Below, piece by piece: positions 13,739-22,326 of a DNA stretch of 36,001 nt. The DNA is from a virus: IMG/VR virus record IMGVR_UViG_3300042938_001957, positions 1-36,001 of that record, one strand, 5' to 3'. Each line of letters begins with the position of its first letter. Position 1 is the first letter of the stretch. Position numbers and translations under genes: made by a program. Below the pieces are notes generated by a model. That model worked only from the letters and a program-made list of their open reading frames with translations, was not told the origin of the DNA and made no database searches.

Positions 13739-14539
13739 ATGCTAAAAATTGAATTTGAAATGAGTGATTTATCAATACAACAATCAAGATTTGAGTTTGT
13801 TGCAATCTCTCTTGAGTTTGATGGATCAAAAGAAATGGTTGTAAGTTATTACAAACCAATCAACTCACTATTTTTCAATGTGGCAAAGCAAACAATCTCA
13901 TCAAAGATCTCAATCAAATATTACAATGGAACATCTTTTGTACCAGTGACATGGTTGAAGGATCTCACATTTGGTCTATCTTGTGCAGGACATACATCTT
14001 GGGATAGAAACCAATTGACTGAGACAAAGACTGGTGGAGTATATCAATACAAAGTGACAATCACTGAGACAGATGGATCTCCACTCATTGCACCAATCAC
14101 ATGCTCATTCAAAGGTATCAACCTTGTGTTCTCCGATGACTATGACTTGGTTGAAGAGTATCCAAGCATCTTGCAACATCTTCCAGATGGACAGGAAACA
14201 TTCATCAGATTTCACTCAGCATCAAGAGATGACATTCTGACAGATCTTAAGAACTCAGGAATAGTTATCAATGGGCAGGATAAAAAGAAACAATTGGATC
14301 AATGGGATCTTCTTGATATTGATGAAGTGAAAGAGGCATCAAAGTTCTCCACACTCTCAAAAATATTCTCTTGGTTGTCAGATGCAGAGGGTGACAAGTT
14401 TGATCAGCTCTCATCTAAGTATCAAGCAGAGGCAGGGGAGTCACTGACACCACTTATCTCTATTGATGATGATGATGATGGGATCTCTGACTCTTCAGAG
14501 GAAGTCCAACCAAACACAGTTTTTGTTGGGAGACTTTAA
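13739..14539 (+). CDS. putative head-tail connector protein
   Basis: A 266-residue protein. The first 130 residues are beta-rich (SISIKYYNGTSFVPVTW, SFKGINLVF); the later part is helical with the pattern ASKFSTLSKIFSWLSDAEGDKFDQLSSKYQAEA seen in short pieces typical of connector proteins of the gp6/gp15 kind, where a run of helices counts small loops. Near the end lies a run of five Asp followed by Gly (about 242-247), like a calcium-binding loop. Position between fibres and tail terminator fits a connector; the assignment rests mostly on that. Confidence 0.5.
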   Translation: MLKIEFEMSDLSIQQSRFEFVAISLEFDGSKEMVVSYYKPINSLFFNVAKQTISSKISIKYYNGTSFVPVTWLKDLTFGLSCAGHTSWDRNQLTETKTGGVYQYKVTITETDGSPLIAPITCSFKGINLVFSDDYDLVEEYPSILQHLPDGQETFIRFHSASRDDILTDLKNSGIVINGQDKKKQLDQWDLLDIDEVKEASKFSTLSKIFSWLSDAEGDKFDQLSSKYQAEAGESLTPLISIDDDDDGISDSSEEVQPNTVFVGRL

Positions 14540-14983
14540 ATGAGTGCAGTCACAGAGATTGTTTCAGCACTCAAGACAGAGATCACAACTCTTTTGACCG
14601 AATACAAAGAATCACCATTCACTTACAATCTTGAGGCAAATGACTCTCAGTTGGATAAATCATTTGGACTCAAGGTTGGATCTGCAAGTGTTGTGGCAGG
14701 TGTTACAAAGCACCTGACATTTGACCAAGAGTTCACACTGGATCTCACAAGAAAGTTTCTCACTAAGAAAGATCAGGGAGATAAGGACATGAGATCCAAG
14801 ATTGAGTTGATCCACACTGACATAGAAACATTGTACAAGTCTATGAGCTTGAGGGCATTCAATGTCCCAAGTGCAAAGATCTTATTGATCACACCTCTGG
14901 ACATATCAGCACCAAGCACAGAAGATAATATTGTGACAGTTACAATGACTTTAAAGGTTCAATACAGAGTTGTAATAAATTAA
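14540..14983 (+). CDS. putative tail terminator protein
   Basis: A 147-residue alpha/beta protein between the connector and the tail tube gene, the usual place for the tail terminator (lambda gpU-like), which caps the growing tail. The N-terminal helix, central strands TFDQEFTLDLTRKFL (about 60-74) and a last pair of strands (VTVTMTLKVQYRVVIN) fit that fold by pattern. Ribosome site GGGAG before ATG. Confidence comes from order and size, not a specific motif. Confidence 0.6.
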   Translation: MSAVTEIVSALKTEITTLLTEYKESPFTYNLEANDSQLDKSFGLKVGSASVVAGVTKHLTFDQEFTLDLTRKFLTKKDQGDKDMRSKIELIHTDIETLYKSMSLRAFNVPSAKILLITPLDISAPSTEDNIVTVTMTLKVQYRVVIN

Positions 14984-14996
14984 ATAGGAGATCATC

Positions 14997-16172
14997 ATGG
15001 ATTTTGTAATTAAAGGAAGGACATCAGTCTTTATCAAGAAAGAAGTCACAGAAGGATCATATCAAGCACCAGACTCAGCACTGGATGCAATTGAAGTTCT
15101 TGAGGACTTCTCTGGTTTCGAGTTCACAAGAGAGTCAATTGAGAGATCAGTTCTTTCAGATACAGTTGAAAGTGAAGCACCTCGTGCAGGTCTTCCAAGT
15201 GTGATGGGAACTCTTCCAACTGAGTTCAAAGCAAGTGCAGTTGAAGGTGGTGCACCAAGAACAGATGTATTGATGGAGTCTCTCCTTGGTGGAAAGAGAC
15301 AGTCTGTCTCTGCAATCACATCAACAACTGGACACACAACAACTGTGATCAACCTTGATGACTTAGATGTAAACAAGATCAAAGCAGGGGACAGTGTTCA
15401 TTTGAAGATTGCAGGTGCTCACAAAGTACGGCCTGTTAAGTCAGTGAACAACACACTTGGTGCTGCATCAATCACACTTGATGTTGCACTTGATGCAGCA
15501 CTTCCAGATGGAACAGTGATTGCACCTTTGACAACATACTTCTTTGAAACAAACAACTCTGCATTCTCTGTGAGTGCAGAGTTGGGTGATGAGATCCTTG
15601 AGAAAGGTATTGGTGGAAAGGTTGAGTCTGGTGAGATTGGCAACTGGACAACAGGCCAGATCCCACAAATCACATTTGCAATCAAAGCTCTTGAGCTTCA
15701 AAAAGAAGTATCAGGAATCTCTCTCAATCCAGACTTCTCAACTGAACCACAACCTCCAGTTGCTTTGGATGCATGTGCATACATCAATGGAGTTGAAGTT
15801 GATTATAATGAGTTCAAACTGAGCATGAAGAACTCTCTTTCTGAGTTGATGTCTGCATGTTCAGGTCAAGGAAAGATTGCAACTCGTAACACAAAACTTC
15901 TTGTGACTGGTTCAATCAATCCATACATGTCAACCGACAATGTTGATTGGTTTGATAAGTTCAATGCATCTCAAGCTGTTTCATTGTTCATCCATATTGG
16001 AAATCCAAGCACAGTTGCAGGTGAGTACAAGAACATATCAGCAATCTATATGCCACAAGTTGTCCTGACATCAGTGACAAATGGTGATCAAGATGGAGTT
16101 CTCACAGATGAGCTTGAGTTCCAAGCATTTAAGAAGAACGGCAATGATACTTTATTTATGAGTTTTATTTAA
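14997..16172 (+). CDS. major tail (tube) protein
   Basis: A 391-residue, mainly beta protein with strong ribosome site AGGAG. It sits directly before the two chaperone genes and the tape measure, as tail tube proteins do, and is followed by two terminators. Its length suggests a tube domain with an insertion (residues 95-180 contain an Ig-like stretch, KAGDSVHLKIAGAHKVRPV). Some arginines use CGT/CGG, as in the capsid gene, in line with high expression. It forms the hexamer rings around the tape measure. Confidence 0.8.
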   Translation: MDFVIKGRTSVFIKKEVTEGSYQAPDSALDAIEVLEDFSGFEFTRESIERSVLSDTVESEAPRAGLPSVMGTLPTEFKASAVEGGAPRTDVLMESLLGGKRQSVSAITSTTGHTTTVINLDDLDVNKIKAGDSVHLKIAGAHKVRPVKSVNNTLGAASITLDVALDAALPDGTVIAPLTTYFFETNNSAFSVSAELGDEILEKGIGGKVESGEIGNWTTGQIPQITFAIKALELQKEVSGISLNPDFSTEPQPPVALDACAYINGVEVDYNEFKLSMKNSLSELMSACSGQGKIATRNTKLLVTGSINPYMSTDNVDWFDKFNASQAVSLFIHIGNPSTVAGEYKNISAIYMPQVVLTSVTNGDQDGVLTDELEFQAFKKNGNDTLFMSFI

Positions 16173-16176
16173 GCAT

Positions 16177-16213
16177 CCAAGAGGTTTCAACCTTTTTTCT
16201 CTTGGTTGTTTTT
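16177..16213 (+). terminator. first terminator after the tail tube gene
   Basis: A 7-bp stem CCAAGAG (16177-16183) / CTCTTGG (16199-16205) with inner pairing AGGTT/AACCT, followed by TTGTTTTT. It starts five bases after the stop codon of the tail tube gene. Confidence 0.65.
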
Positions 16214-16216
16214 AAG

Positions 16217-16245
16217 AGTCCTCTGTCTTTGACAGGGGACTTTTT
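16217..16245 (+). terminator. second terminator after the tail tube gene
   Basis: An 11-bp stem AGTCCTCTGTC (16217-16227) / GACAGGGGACT (16231-16241) with one G-U pair and a TTT loop, followed by TTTT. It is the best rho-independent terminator in the window. Together with the hairpin just before it, it should lower transcription from the abundant tail tube into the chaperone genes. Confidence 0.8.
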
Positions 16246-16258
16246 GTTGAGTCATAAT
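16229..16258 (+). promoter_or_regulatory. promoter overlapping the terminator, for the tail assembly genes
   Basis: A perfect -35 TTGACA (16229-16234) lies in the loop and right arm of the terminator; after 18 bases comes CATAAT (16253-16258), five of six matches to TATAAT. A start near 16265 leaves a 20-base leader with AAAGGAAA before ATG 16286. The geometry is good; activity is inferred. Confidence 0.55.
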
Positions 16259-16285
16259 GTTATCTAATTCACAAAAGGAAACCAC

Positions 16286-16684
16286 ATGAAAATTCTCAGG
16301 ACATCAGATCTTGTCACACTCTCAGCAAATGGGATTGAGGTTGATTTCTCCCCACTCACATATGAGAAGTCAATTGAGTTGTCAGGTTTCACAAAGACAG
16401 TTGCAGGTGAGGTTGTTGTTGATGGAAGAAAGCAAACTCATTTCTTGATCAAACATGCAGTCAAAGAGATTAGAGGTGCATTTGATTTTGAGGACAAGGC
16501 AATTGTTCTCAAGGCAGTCAATGGTGAGATGGATGACAAAGACATCACAGATGCAATCAACATCCTTGTTCACACATCTTTTGTCTATCCTCTTTCATAC
16601 ATATCAAACTCTGCAAGACCAAAGGGATTTGATGGAGTGGACATCCTGATCAATGGAAAGAAGATAGACTTGGGAAACGAGTAA
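16286..16684 (+). CDS. tail assembly chaperone (gpG-like)
   Basis: A 132-residue protein between tail tube and tape measure genes, the position of lambda gene G. It is alpha/beta with no enzyme motif. Its last codons, TTG GGA AAC GAG TAA, contain the slippery heptamer G GGA AAC in the right phase, so a fraction of ribosomes should shift back one base and make a longer G-T fusion. Ribosome site AAGGAAA. It binds the tape measure before the tail tube polymerises. Confidence 0.85.
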   Translation: MKILRTSDLVTLSANGIEVDFSPLTYEKSIELSGFTKTVAGEVVVDGRKQTHFLIKHAVKEIRGAFDFEDKAIVLKAVNGEMDDKDITDAINILVHTSFVYPLSYISNSARPKGFDGVDILINGKKIDLGNE

Positions 16685-16740
16685 CAGAGTCACTCTTATC
16701 TGTCCTGCTTGATGAGATCAGATCTCACTCAAGTGTGACT
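16672..16740 (+). other. programmed -1 ribosomal frameshift signal
   Basis: GGGAAAC (16672-16678) stands in the phase X XXY YYZ relative to the gpG-like frame. The -1 frame is open from there into the downstream frame. Ten bases downstream an outer stem AGTCAC (16688-16693) / GTGACT (16735-16740) encloses a perfect hairpin TGAGAT/ATCTCA (16713-16718 with 16722-16727), a plausible stimulator. The stop codon of the short product lies between heptamer and stem. Confidence 0.85.
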
Positions 16741-17148
16741 TGGGATGACTTGGTTGAGATTGTTGCAACCTTTGTCTCAATCCACAATTCAAACTTCCAT
16801 TGCAGGACATCTGAGAGAAAGGGATGTTTTGAGCTTGTCCCCAAGTGGAGGCGAGATCAAATGAAAGGATGTGGAGAATTGTCTGTCAAACCAGTCATGA
16901 TCTGGAAAGACAGGTTGAGATTTTTCAAATGTCCAACCAACATCAAGAATGGATATGTTGAAGAACTGATAGGACTTAATAGACAATACGAGAATGGAAT
17001 TTTACCATATGAAGGATCACTGTTCTCTCAACCTGCAAAGCTTGTTGAAGTGTTCAACCAGATCAATTCTCTCAGACTTGATGAAGAGATCTCAAGATCC
17101 AAACATGAGGAAAAAAAATGGCAGAAAACAAAATTGAAATCCAGATAG
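16678..17148 (+). CDS. frameshift extension of the tail chaperone (gpGT T-part)
   Basis: The -1 frame from CGA 16678 to the stop at 17148 adds 156 residues to the first 131 of the gpG-like protein, giving a fusion of about 287 residues. A GTG at 16735 could start a separate protein, but no ribosome site is seen and the frameshift explains the frame better. The extension is basic, has four Cys, and ends in a Lys-rich tail; its end overlaps the tape measure start by 31 bases. In lambda-like phages the T part binds tail tube protein. Confidence 0.8.
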   Translation, partial: RVTESLLSVLLDEIRSHSSVTWDDLVEIVATFVSIHNSNFHCRTSERKGCFELVPKWRRDQMKGCGELSVKPVMIWKDRLRFFKCPTNIKNGYVEELIGLNRQYENGILPYEGSLFSQPAKLVEVFNQINSLRLDEEISRSKHEEKKWQKTKLKSR

Positions 17149-19112
17149 ATGCCAATGTTTCAAGCTTATCAAAGTCTATCAAAGATGCTGATGCTGCAGT
17201 TGCAAAACTGTCAGATGGTATCCAATCAGGAATGAGAGATGCAAGAGTCTCAGTTGAGAGAGTTTCAAAAGAAGTTTCAAATGGTCTTGGTTCATCAATA
17301 GCAAAAATTGCAGGTGGAGTCTCTCTTGGTAACTTAGTCACCAGAGGACTTGATGCTGCATTCAGTGCTATCAAAGAGTTCACAGTTGGATCAGTTGCAG
17401 CATACAGTGAACAACAAGATGCTTTGAACAAACTTGGGTTTGCACTTAAAGCATCTGGAGATTATTCAGAACTTGCACTCCAGTCATTTGTCAGATTCTC
17501 TGCACAGATGCAACAAACATCAAAATATGGTGATGAACTTATCCTTGATCAACTTGCACTTGCAAAGTCATTTGGTGCAACCAATGAACAAGCACAAGTT
17601 TTGGTTCGTGCAGGTGCAGACATGGCCGCAACATTTGGTGGATCTCTTGACCAAAGAGTTGAGCAACTTGGAAAGACTTTCTCTGGAACTGCAGGAAAGC
17701 TTGGACAACTTGTCCCTGAACTTAAAAACTTAACAGATGCCCAATTGAGGGCGGGTGCAGGTGTTGATCTTATTGCATCGAAACTTGCAGGTGCAAGTGC
17801 AAATGAACTTTCAACACACACTGGATCTGTGATTGCAATGAAGAATGCATATTCAGATTGGCAGGAAGAAATCGGACAAAGCATCTCTGATAGTTCTGCA
17901 ATGAAAGACACAATCAGCATTCTTAAGAAATTGTTTGAGTCATACACAACATCAATCCATGATGCAAGGATAGAACAAGAAAGAGAGTCAGGATCACTTG
18001 TTGAAACTGCAGACTCAGTTGGACAACTCAATAGGAAGCTTGATGAGTTGAAAGTCAAAGAAATTGATTGGGAACAAACTCTGATCAATCCATCATTGTT
18101 TGATAAGTTTATTGGAAGCAATAGGAATGCAATTCAACAACTCCAGAAAGCAAGAGATGAGATCAAGGTCATTCAAGATCAAATTGTCCAAGCAAACACT
18201 GCAGTTTTTAGAGCTGCAGAAGATCAGTACAATGCTGAACAAAAAAAGAAACCAAAAGAAATTGTAAACTCTGACGAGCAAACAAAAATAATTGCAGACA
18301 AGCAAGCACTCAATGCACAACTTGAGGTGATTGATCTTGAGTACAAAGCATTCCAAGATCAGATGAGGATTGATAAAAACATCTTAACTGGTGAGGGACA
18401 ACTATTTGAGTATGAAGTCTTGATTGCACATGAGACTGCAAAAATAAATGCAATCAGAGATGCTGAACTTGCAAAGACTCAGATCATAAAGGATGAGGGA
18501 GTAAGAAAGGCAACTCAAGACAACATCAATAGGAAAGCAGAGATTGATGGACTCAAGTTGACTGCAACTGCAAAAAGAAAGGCAAGTGAAGATCAGATAA
18601 AACTTGATAGACAAGAATCTGCAACAAAGCTGCAGATTGCAAACAACTTCATGAGTGCAGGACTTGCAATATCAAAAGAGGGATCAACTGCACAAAAAGC
18701 TTTGATGATTGCTCAAGCAACAATGAACACATACATGGGTGCAACAAATGCTCTTGCAGACACAAGACCTGCTTGGCTTGCACCTGCAATGGCAGCATCA
18801 ATGATTGCACTTGGACTTGCAAATGTTGCAAGGATAGCAGGTGCAAAATTTGAGAGTGGAGGGATTGTTGGTGGAAGTTCTTTCACTGGAGATAAGATTG
18901 GAGTGAGAGTAAATTCTGGAGAGATGATTTTAAATTCTCAACAACAAAAAGAAATGTTCAAACAAATCAATGCAGGTGGTGGTGGATCAAATATTGAACT
19001 AATAAGACAAGTGATCTCTGAGTTCAGATCAATGCCAATAACTGTCCAAGCAAACTCAAGAGAGATTGCAAGACTTGTCAGAGATGAAAGAATCTCTGGT
19101 TTCGGAGTTTAA
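17118..19112 (+). CDS. tail tape measure protein
   Basis: A 664-residue helical protein that sets tail length. The N-terminal 60 residues and 350-510 are coiled coil; residues about 510-580 are hydrophobic helices (AMIAQATMNTYMGATNAL, WLAPAMAASMIALGLANVA). Near the C-terminus is the family's well-known motif ESGGIVGGSSFTGDKIGVRV followed by NSGEMILN and a Gln-rich run (about 587-618). By the usual 0.15 nm per residue the tail would be about 100 nm long. Translation starts within the end of the chaperone frame, with GAGG before the ATG. Confidence 0.92.
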   Translation: MAENKIEIQIDANVSSLSKSIKDADAAVAKLSDGIQSGMRDARVSVERVSKEVSNGLGSSIAKIAGGVSLGNLVTRGLDAAFSAIKEFTVGSVAAYSEQQDALNKLGFALKASGDYSELALQSFVRFSAQMQQTSKYGDELILDQLALAKSFGATNEQAQVLVRAGADMAATFGGSLDQRVEQLGKTFSGTAGKLGQLVPELKNLTDAQLRAGAGVDLIASKLAGASANELSTHTGSVIAMKNAYSDWQEEIGQSISDSSAMKDTISILKKLFESYTTSIHDARIEQERESGSLVETADSVGQLNRKLDELKVKEIDWEQTLINPSLFDKFIGSNRNAIQQLQKARDEIKVIQDQIVQANTAVFRAAEDQYNAEQKKKPKEIVNSDEQTKIIADKQALNAQLEVIDLEYKAFQDQMRIDKNILTGEGQLFEYEVLIAHETAKINAIRDAELAKTQIIKDEGVRKATQDNINRKAEIDGLKLTATAKRKASEDQIKLDRQESATKLQIANNFMSAGLAISKEGSTAQKALMIAQATMNTYMGATNALADTRPAWLAPAMAASMIALGLANVARIAGAKFESGGIVGGSSFTGDKIGVRVNSGEMILNSQQQKEMFKQINAGGGGSNIELIRQVISEFRSMPITVQANSREIARLVRDERISGFGV

Positions 19113-19113
19113 T

Positions 19114-19893
19114 ATGCAGCAAAAATTCTTTGTTGAGAATCTTGTCCAAGGATCTTTGAAGAGTGCATCTTCAACTGACATCCCACTCAGTCCAGTCAAT
19201 GCACAGTTTCCATTGTCAAACCTTGATGATGACAGAAGAACAAAAGTTTTTAGGTCCACAACAAACAATGTTTCAATTGTGTTTGATCTTGGTATTGCAA
19301 GAGACATCAATTCAATCTTGATTGTTGATTCAGGGATTGGATCATTTGGATTTGTGACTGCAGACATTCAATTCAATGCAGTTGACTCTTGGGGATCAAT
19401 ACCAAGTCAAAGCATCTCCATTGATCCAATCTTTGGTTTTGCAAATTTACTTCTCACATCGGTTGAGCATGTCCGATTTGTGAGACTCACACTAAACAAC
19501 ACTGCAGGATATTGTGAGCTATCAAAGATATTTATTGGTGAAGATGTTTCAGTTGGTGAGTTGAGTTTCTCATATCCAATCACATTCAGACAGAACAACA
19601 ATGCCACAATGCAAAAGAATAGACTTGGACAAAAGTTCTTTGATGAGATCAATTCTCAGAAAGAGCTTGAGGGATCATTCAATACAATAAACAAGGAAGA
19701 ACTTGAGTCTTTGTTTGAGGTGTTTGATTATGCATCTTTCACAAGACCTGTCTGGATATTCTTTCCAGAGGGACAGATCACAACAAACAATCACAGACTT
19801 TGTGGATACTATTATTTGAAGGATGATCCAAGTATGCAGTTGCTTCCTGCTAATTATTGGAATGTGACATTGAAGTTTGAGGAAGGAACATGA
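19114..19893 (+). CDS. distal tail/tail-tip protein with discoidin-like segment
   Basis: A 259-residue protein placed directly after the tape measure, as distal tail proteins are. The middle part (about residues 45-140) has the jelly-roll pattern SIVFDLGIARDINSILI ... VRFVRLTL of F5/8-type (discoidin) domains, which bind sugars or proteins. ATG 19114 was chosen because GGAG lies six bases upstream and the ATG comes right after the upstream stop; longer frames reach back into the tape measure. The C-terminal region with SRPVWIFFPEG-like strands may bind the hub. Confidence 0.65.
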   Translation: MQQKFFVENLVQGSLKSASSTDIPLSPVNAQFPLSNLDDDRRTKVFRSTTNNVSIVFDLGIARDINSILIVDSGIGSFGFVTADIQFNAVDSWGSIPSQSISIDPIFGFANLLLTSVEHVRFVRLTLNNTAGYCELSKIFIGEDVSVGELSFSYPITFRQNNNATMQKNRLGQKFFDEINSQKELEGSFNTINKEELESLFEVFDYASFTRPVWIFFPEGQITTNNHRLCGYYYLKDDPSMQLLPANYWNVTLKFEEGT

Positions 19894-20327
19894 CCACACT
19901 TGTTGCAGATCAATTGATCACTGAGCTTGTTCAACCTTTGAGCATATACAGAGACATGAGTCTGGTTGGCATCAGAGCGAAACTGTACTTTCACAACTCA
20001 CCAAGTGGGACTTTCTATTTTAATTTCTATAAGAATGGTGATCTTTTTAAGTCTGTTATGTTCACAAGTGCATGGAGCAAGCTGCAGATAGGAACTCTTG
20101 ATCAATCTTTCTGGATTGATATGGCCATACAAGAACCAATCAACCTGTCCCAAGGTGACATTGTGGTCAAGCTTGAATCAAGTGGATACCTGTTCACATC
20201 GTCTGCTTGGTTGGGTTGGTGCAAAGATTTCAACCAAGTCTCAGGAAATGTGATTGGGACTCCAATTGACTTCACAGAGCATCCTTTTATCCTTAGACTG
20301 ATTGAGTACACTGAGAGGGAGTTTTAA
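19890..20327 (+). CDS. tail-tip structural protein, 145 aa
   Basis: A beta-rich protein starting at an ATGA overlap with the distal tail gene and a good ribosome site (GAGGAAGGA). Its strands (LVGIRAKLYFHN, GTFYFNFYKNGDLF, GDIVVKLESSGYLF) form a likely jelly roll, the kind of carbohydrate-binding or structural domain common in tail tips. The next gene starts on the base after its stop. Specific role unknown. Confidence 0.55.
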   Translation: MTTLVADQLITELVQPLSIYRDMSLVGIRAKLYFHNSPSGTFYFNFYKNGDLFKSVMFTSAWSKLQIGTLDQSFWIDMAIQEPINLSQGDIVVKLESSGYLFTSSAWLGWCKDFNQVSGNVIGTPIDFTEHPFILRLIEYTEREF

Positions 20328-20624
20328 ATGTCCATCAAGATAATTACAATTTCAGACGGTTTTGGATCTTCAACTGTACCATCAATCACTGATCCATCAT
20401 CATCTCAGGTCTTGCATTACACTGTGACATCTGGAGATCTTGCAACTGGATACATTATTCTATCAGTTGCACCAAACAATCCAAACTCAGGGATTCTTTC
20501 TTGGGTTGGGATCTCTCAACAATATGGTTCAGACTTTGACATCACTGGTGTGAGACTTAATTTTCTCCCCAACCTATTGCCTAAAATGACTGCAAATGAT
20601 TATATAGTTCTATATTACCAATAA
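20328..20624 (+). CDS. stand-alone beta-module fibre protein, 98 aa
   Basis: A short protein made almost entirely of the beta module shared with the ends of the proteins at 10852, 11244 and 20637: VTSGDLATGYIILSVAPNN, then ISQQYGSDFDITG, LNFLPNLL and a final NDYIVLYYQ. Ribosome site GAGGGAG. Here the module stands alone, as a small capping subunit might. Function inferred from the module and place in the tail cassette. Confidence 0.6.
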   Translation: MSIKIITISDGFGSSTVPSITDPSSSQVLHYTVTSGDLATGYIILSVAPNNPNSGILSWVGISQQYGSDFDITGVRLNFLPNLLPKMTANDYIVLYYQ

Positions 20625-20636
20625 GGAAGGTTTAAC

Positions 20637-21593
20637 ATGTCACAAATTGAGAAACGTGGATTAGCATCAGACTCGGTTGATGGAACAAAAACAAAGTTTT
20701 TGAACAATCAATCTTTCAGAGCAAGGAATGTTGCAAACAATGCAGACATCTCATTGTTCAAACTCAACACATCAGATGAATGGATCTTTGAAGTTCTTCC
20801 AAAATACTCTGGATCAAACATTGCAACTGAATCATTTGTCACAACTGCAGTTGGTCCTCAAGACTTTGTTCCAAACTCAGAGAAAGGTGCTGCAAATGGT
20901 GTTGCAACTCTTGATGGTGCAGGACTTGTCCCATCTTCTCAGTTGCCTTCATATGTTGATGATGTTCTTGAGTATGCAGATCTTGCATCATTCCCTGTCA
21001 CTGGTGAATCTGGAAAGATCTATGTCACACTTGACACACTAAGAACTTATAGATGGTCTGGATCAGTTTATGCAGAGATCTCACCAAGTGCAGTTCTCAG
21101 TGTAAACAGTCAAACAGATACAGTTGTGCTTGATACTGATGACATCAGTGAAGGATCAACAAATCTATACTATACACAAGCAAGGTTTGATTCTGCATTC
21201 ACTGCAAAATCAACATCTGATCTTAGTGAAGGAACAAATCTATACTTCACTGATTTAAGAGCAAAAAGTGCTGCAGTTTTAAATTCAACTGCAGGATCAG
21301 AGACAGATCAAGCTGCAAGTGTTTCAGCAATGAAGTCATACATTGATGCTCAGTCTGCAAATGTTGCAGTTGAGACATTCACTCTTGCAGGTGGAGACAT
21401 CACAAATGGATATATTGATTTGCTTGTGACTGCAGACAAGGTGATTGATGTGACTCCAAAGGGATTTCCATCACAGTATCCAGTTGATGACTACACATTG
21501 AGTGTTGTTTCATTGAAGACAAGAATCACTTTTGCAGGTGATATGTTATTGCTTCAATCTGGTGACAAGCTTAAAGTCTCTTACTCTATTTAA
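20637..21593 (+). CDS. tail fibre protein
   Basis: A 318-residue fibre. After an N-terminal shaft attachment (about 1-75), residues 80-140 match a well-known fibre segment (GVATLDGAGLVPSSQLPSYV, then VTGESGKIYVTLDTLRTYRW), which forms a small trimer knob. Residues 160-205 contain two repeats of the pattern D-I/L-S-E-G-x-T-N-L-Y-x-T-x-x-R. The C-terminal 75 residues are the shared beta module ending SGDKLKVSYSI. Probably part of the adhesion apparatus. Confidence 0.8.
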   Translation: MSQIEKRGLASDSVDGTKTKFLNNQSFRARNVANNADISLFKLNTSDEWIFEVLPKYSGSNIATESFVTTAVGPQDFVPNSEKGAANGVATLDGAGLVPSSQLPSYVDDVLEYADLASFPVTGESGKIYVTLDTLRTYRWSGSVYAEISPSAVLSVNSQTDTVVLDTDDISEGSTNLYYTQARFDSAFTAKSTSDLSEGTNLYFTDLRAKSAAVLNSTAGSETDQAASVSAMKSYIDAQSANVAVETFTLAGGDITNGYIDLLVTADKVIDVTPKGFPSQYPVDDYTLSVVSLKTRITFAGDMLLLQSGDKLKVSYSI

Positions 21594-21618
21594 TTAAGAC
21601 AATCGGGGAGTCACCACA

Positions 21619-22326
21619 ATGGCAAAGATTGAAGACAGGGCAATTTTCTTAAGTGCAAATGCTCTCAATAAAACTCTTGAGCAAGCAATCATTGATGGTG
21701 ACTTATCTGGAAGTGGATCAACTCCAGATGCAACAACATCACTCAAGGGAAAATTAAAACTTGCAGGTGATCTTGGTGGAACTGCAGATCTTCCAACTGT
21801 TCCAGATCTTGCAAACAAAGCACCACTTGCATCTCCATCACTTACTGGAACACCAACAACTCCAGACATTGCACCACTTGATTCATCATCACAAATTGCT
21901 AATACAAAGTATGTTGATGATGCTGTTTCAGTTGCAGTGAGTGGTGGATCATCTCCAATGGAAGTGTTCAATCATACTGTCAAAGTCAATGGTTCAGCAT
22001 ACTCAACTGTTACAGGTCTTAACTATTTTACATCACCAAGTGCAAAAACAATCTCTCATGTAAAGCTAAGGATCTGGACAAAGAATGCAGTTGTGACAGG
22101 ATCAATGACAATTGATATTAAAAAGAACACAACTCCAGATGATGTTGGTATGACATCAATCTTCTCTTCACTTCCAACAATAAACTTTGCAACTGCAGTT
22201 GATTTTGATTCAAATGGTGGAACTGTATCTGGTGGATCAATTTCAATTGGTGATGTTCTAAGATTGGACATCACATCAATCCCAAGTGGATGGGTTGGAA
22301 CTATATCCATCTTGGTGTATGCATAA
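21619..22326 (+). CDS. tail fibre / receptor-binding protein, copy A
   Basis: A 235-residue protein. The N-terminal half has the common fibre sequence TSLKGKLKLAGDLGGTADLP (about 40-59) followed by SPSLTGTPTTPDI and SQIANTKYVDDAV, features of trimeric phage fibres. The last 120 residues (from MEVFNHTVKV) match the C-terminal 120 residues of the protein at 25089-25601 along their length, ending VLRLDITSIPSGWVGTISIL against VLRLDVTALPTIPLGRFRVL. The shared part is a probable receptor-binding head. The stop overlaps the next ATG (TAATG). Confidence 0.8.
   Translation: MAKIEDRAIFLSANALNKTLEQAIIDGDLSGSGSTPDATTSLKGKLKLAGDLGGTADLPTVPDLANKAPLASPSLTGTPTTPDIAPLDSSSQIANTKYVDDAVSVAVSGGSSPMEVFNHTVKVNGSAYSTVTGLNYFTSPSAKTISHVKLRIWTKNAVVTGSMTIDIKKNTTPDDVGMTSIFSSLPTINFATAVDFDSNGGTVSGGSISIGDVLRLDITSIPSGWVGTISILVYA

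Noticed and set aside
14463-14481. GAT triplet run that looks like a microsatellite
   Set aside because: It is in frame and encodes an Asp run in the connector protein, so it is explained by coding.
17549-18121. Leftward frame of 190 codons opposite the tape measure gene
   Set aside because: Open only because the helical tape measure avoids the antisense stops; no supporting signals.
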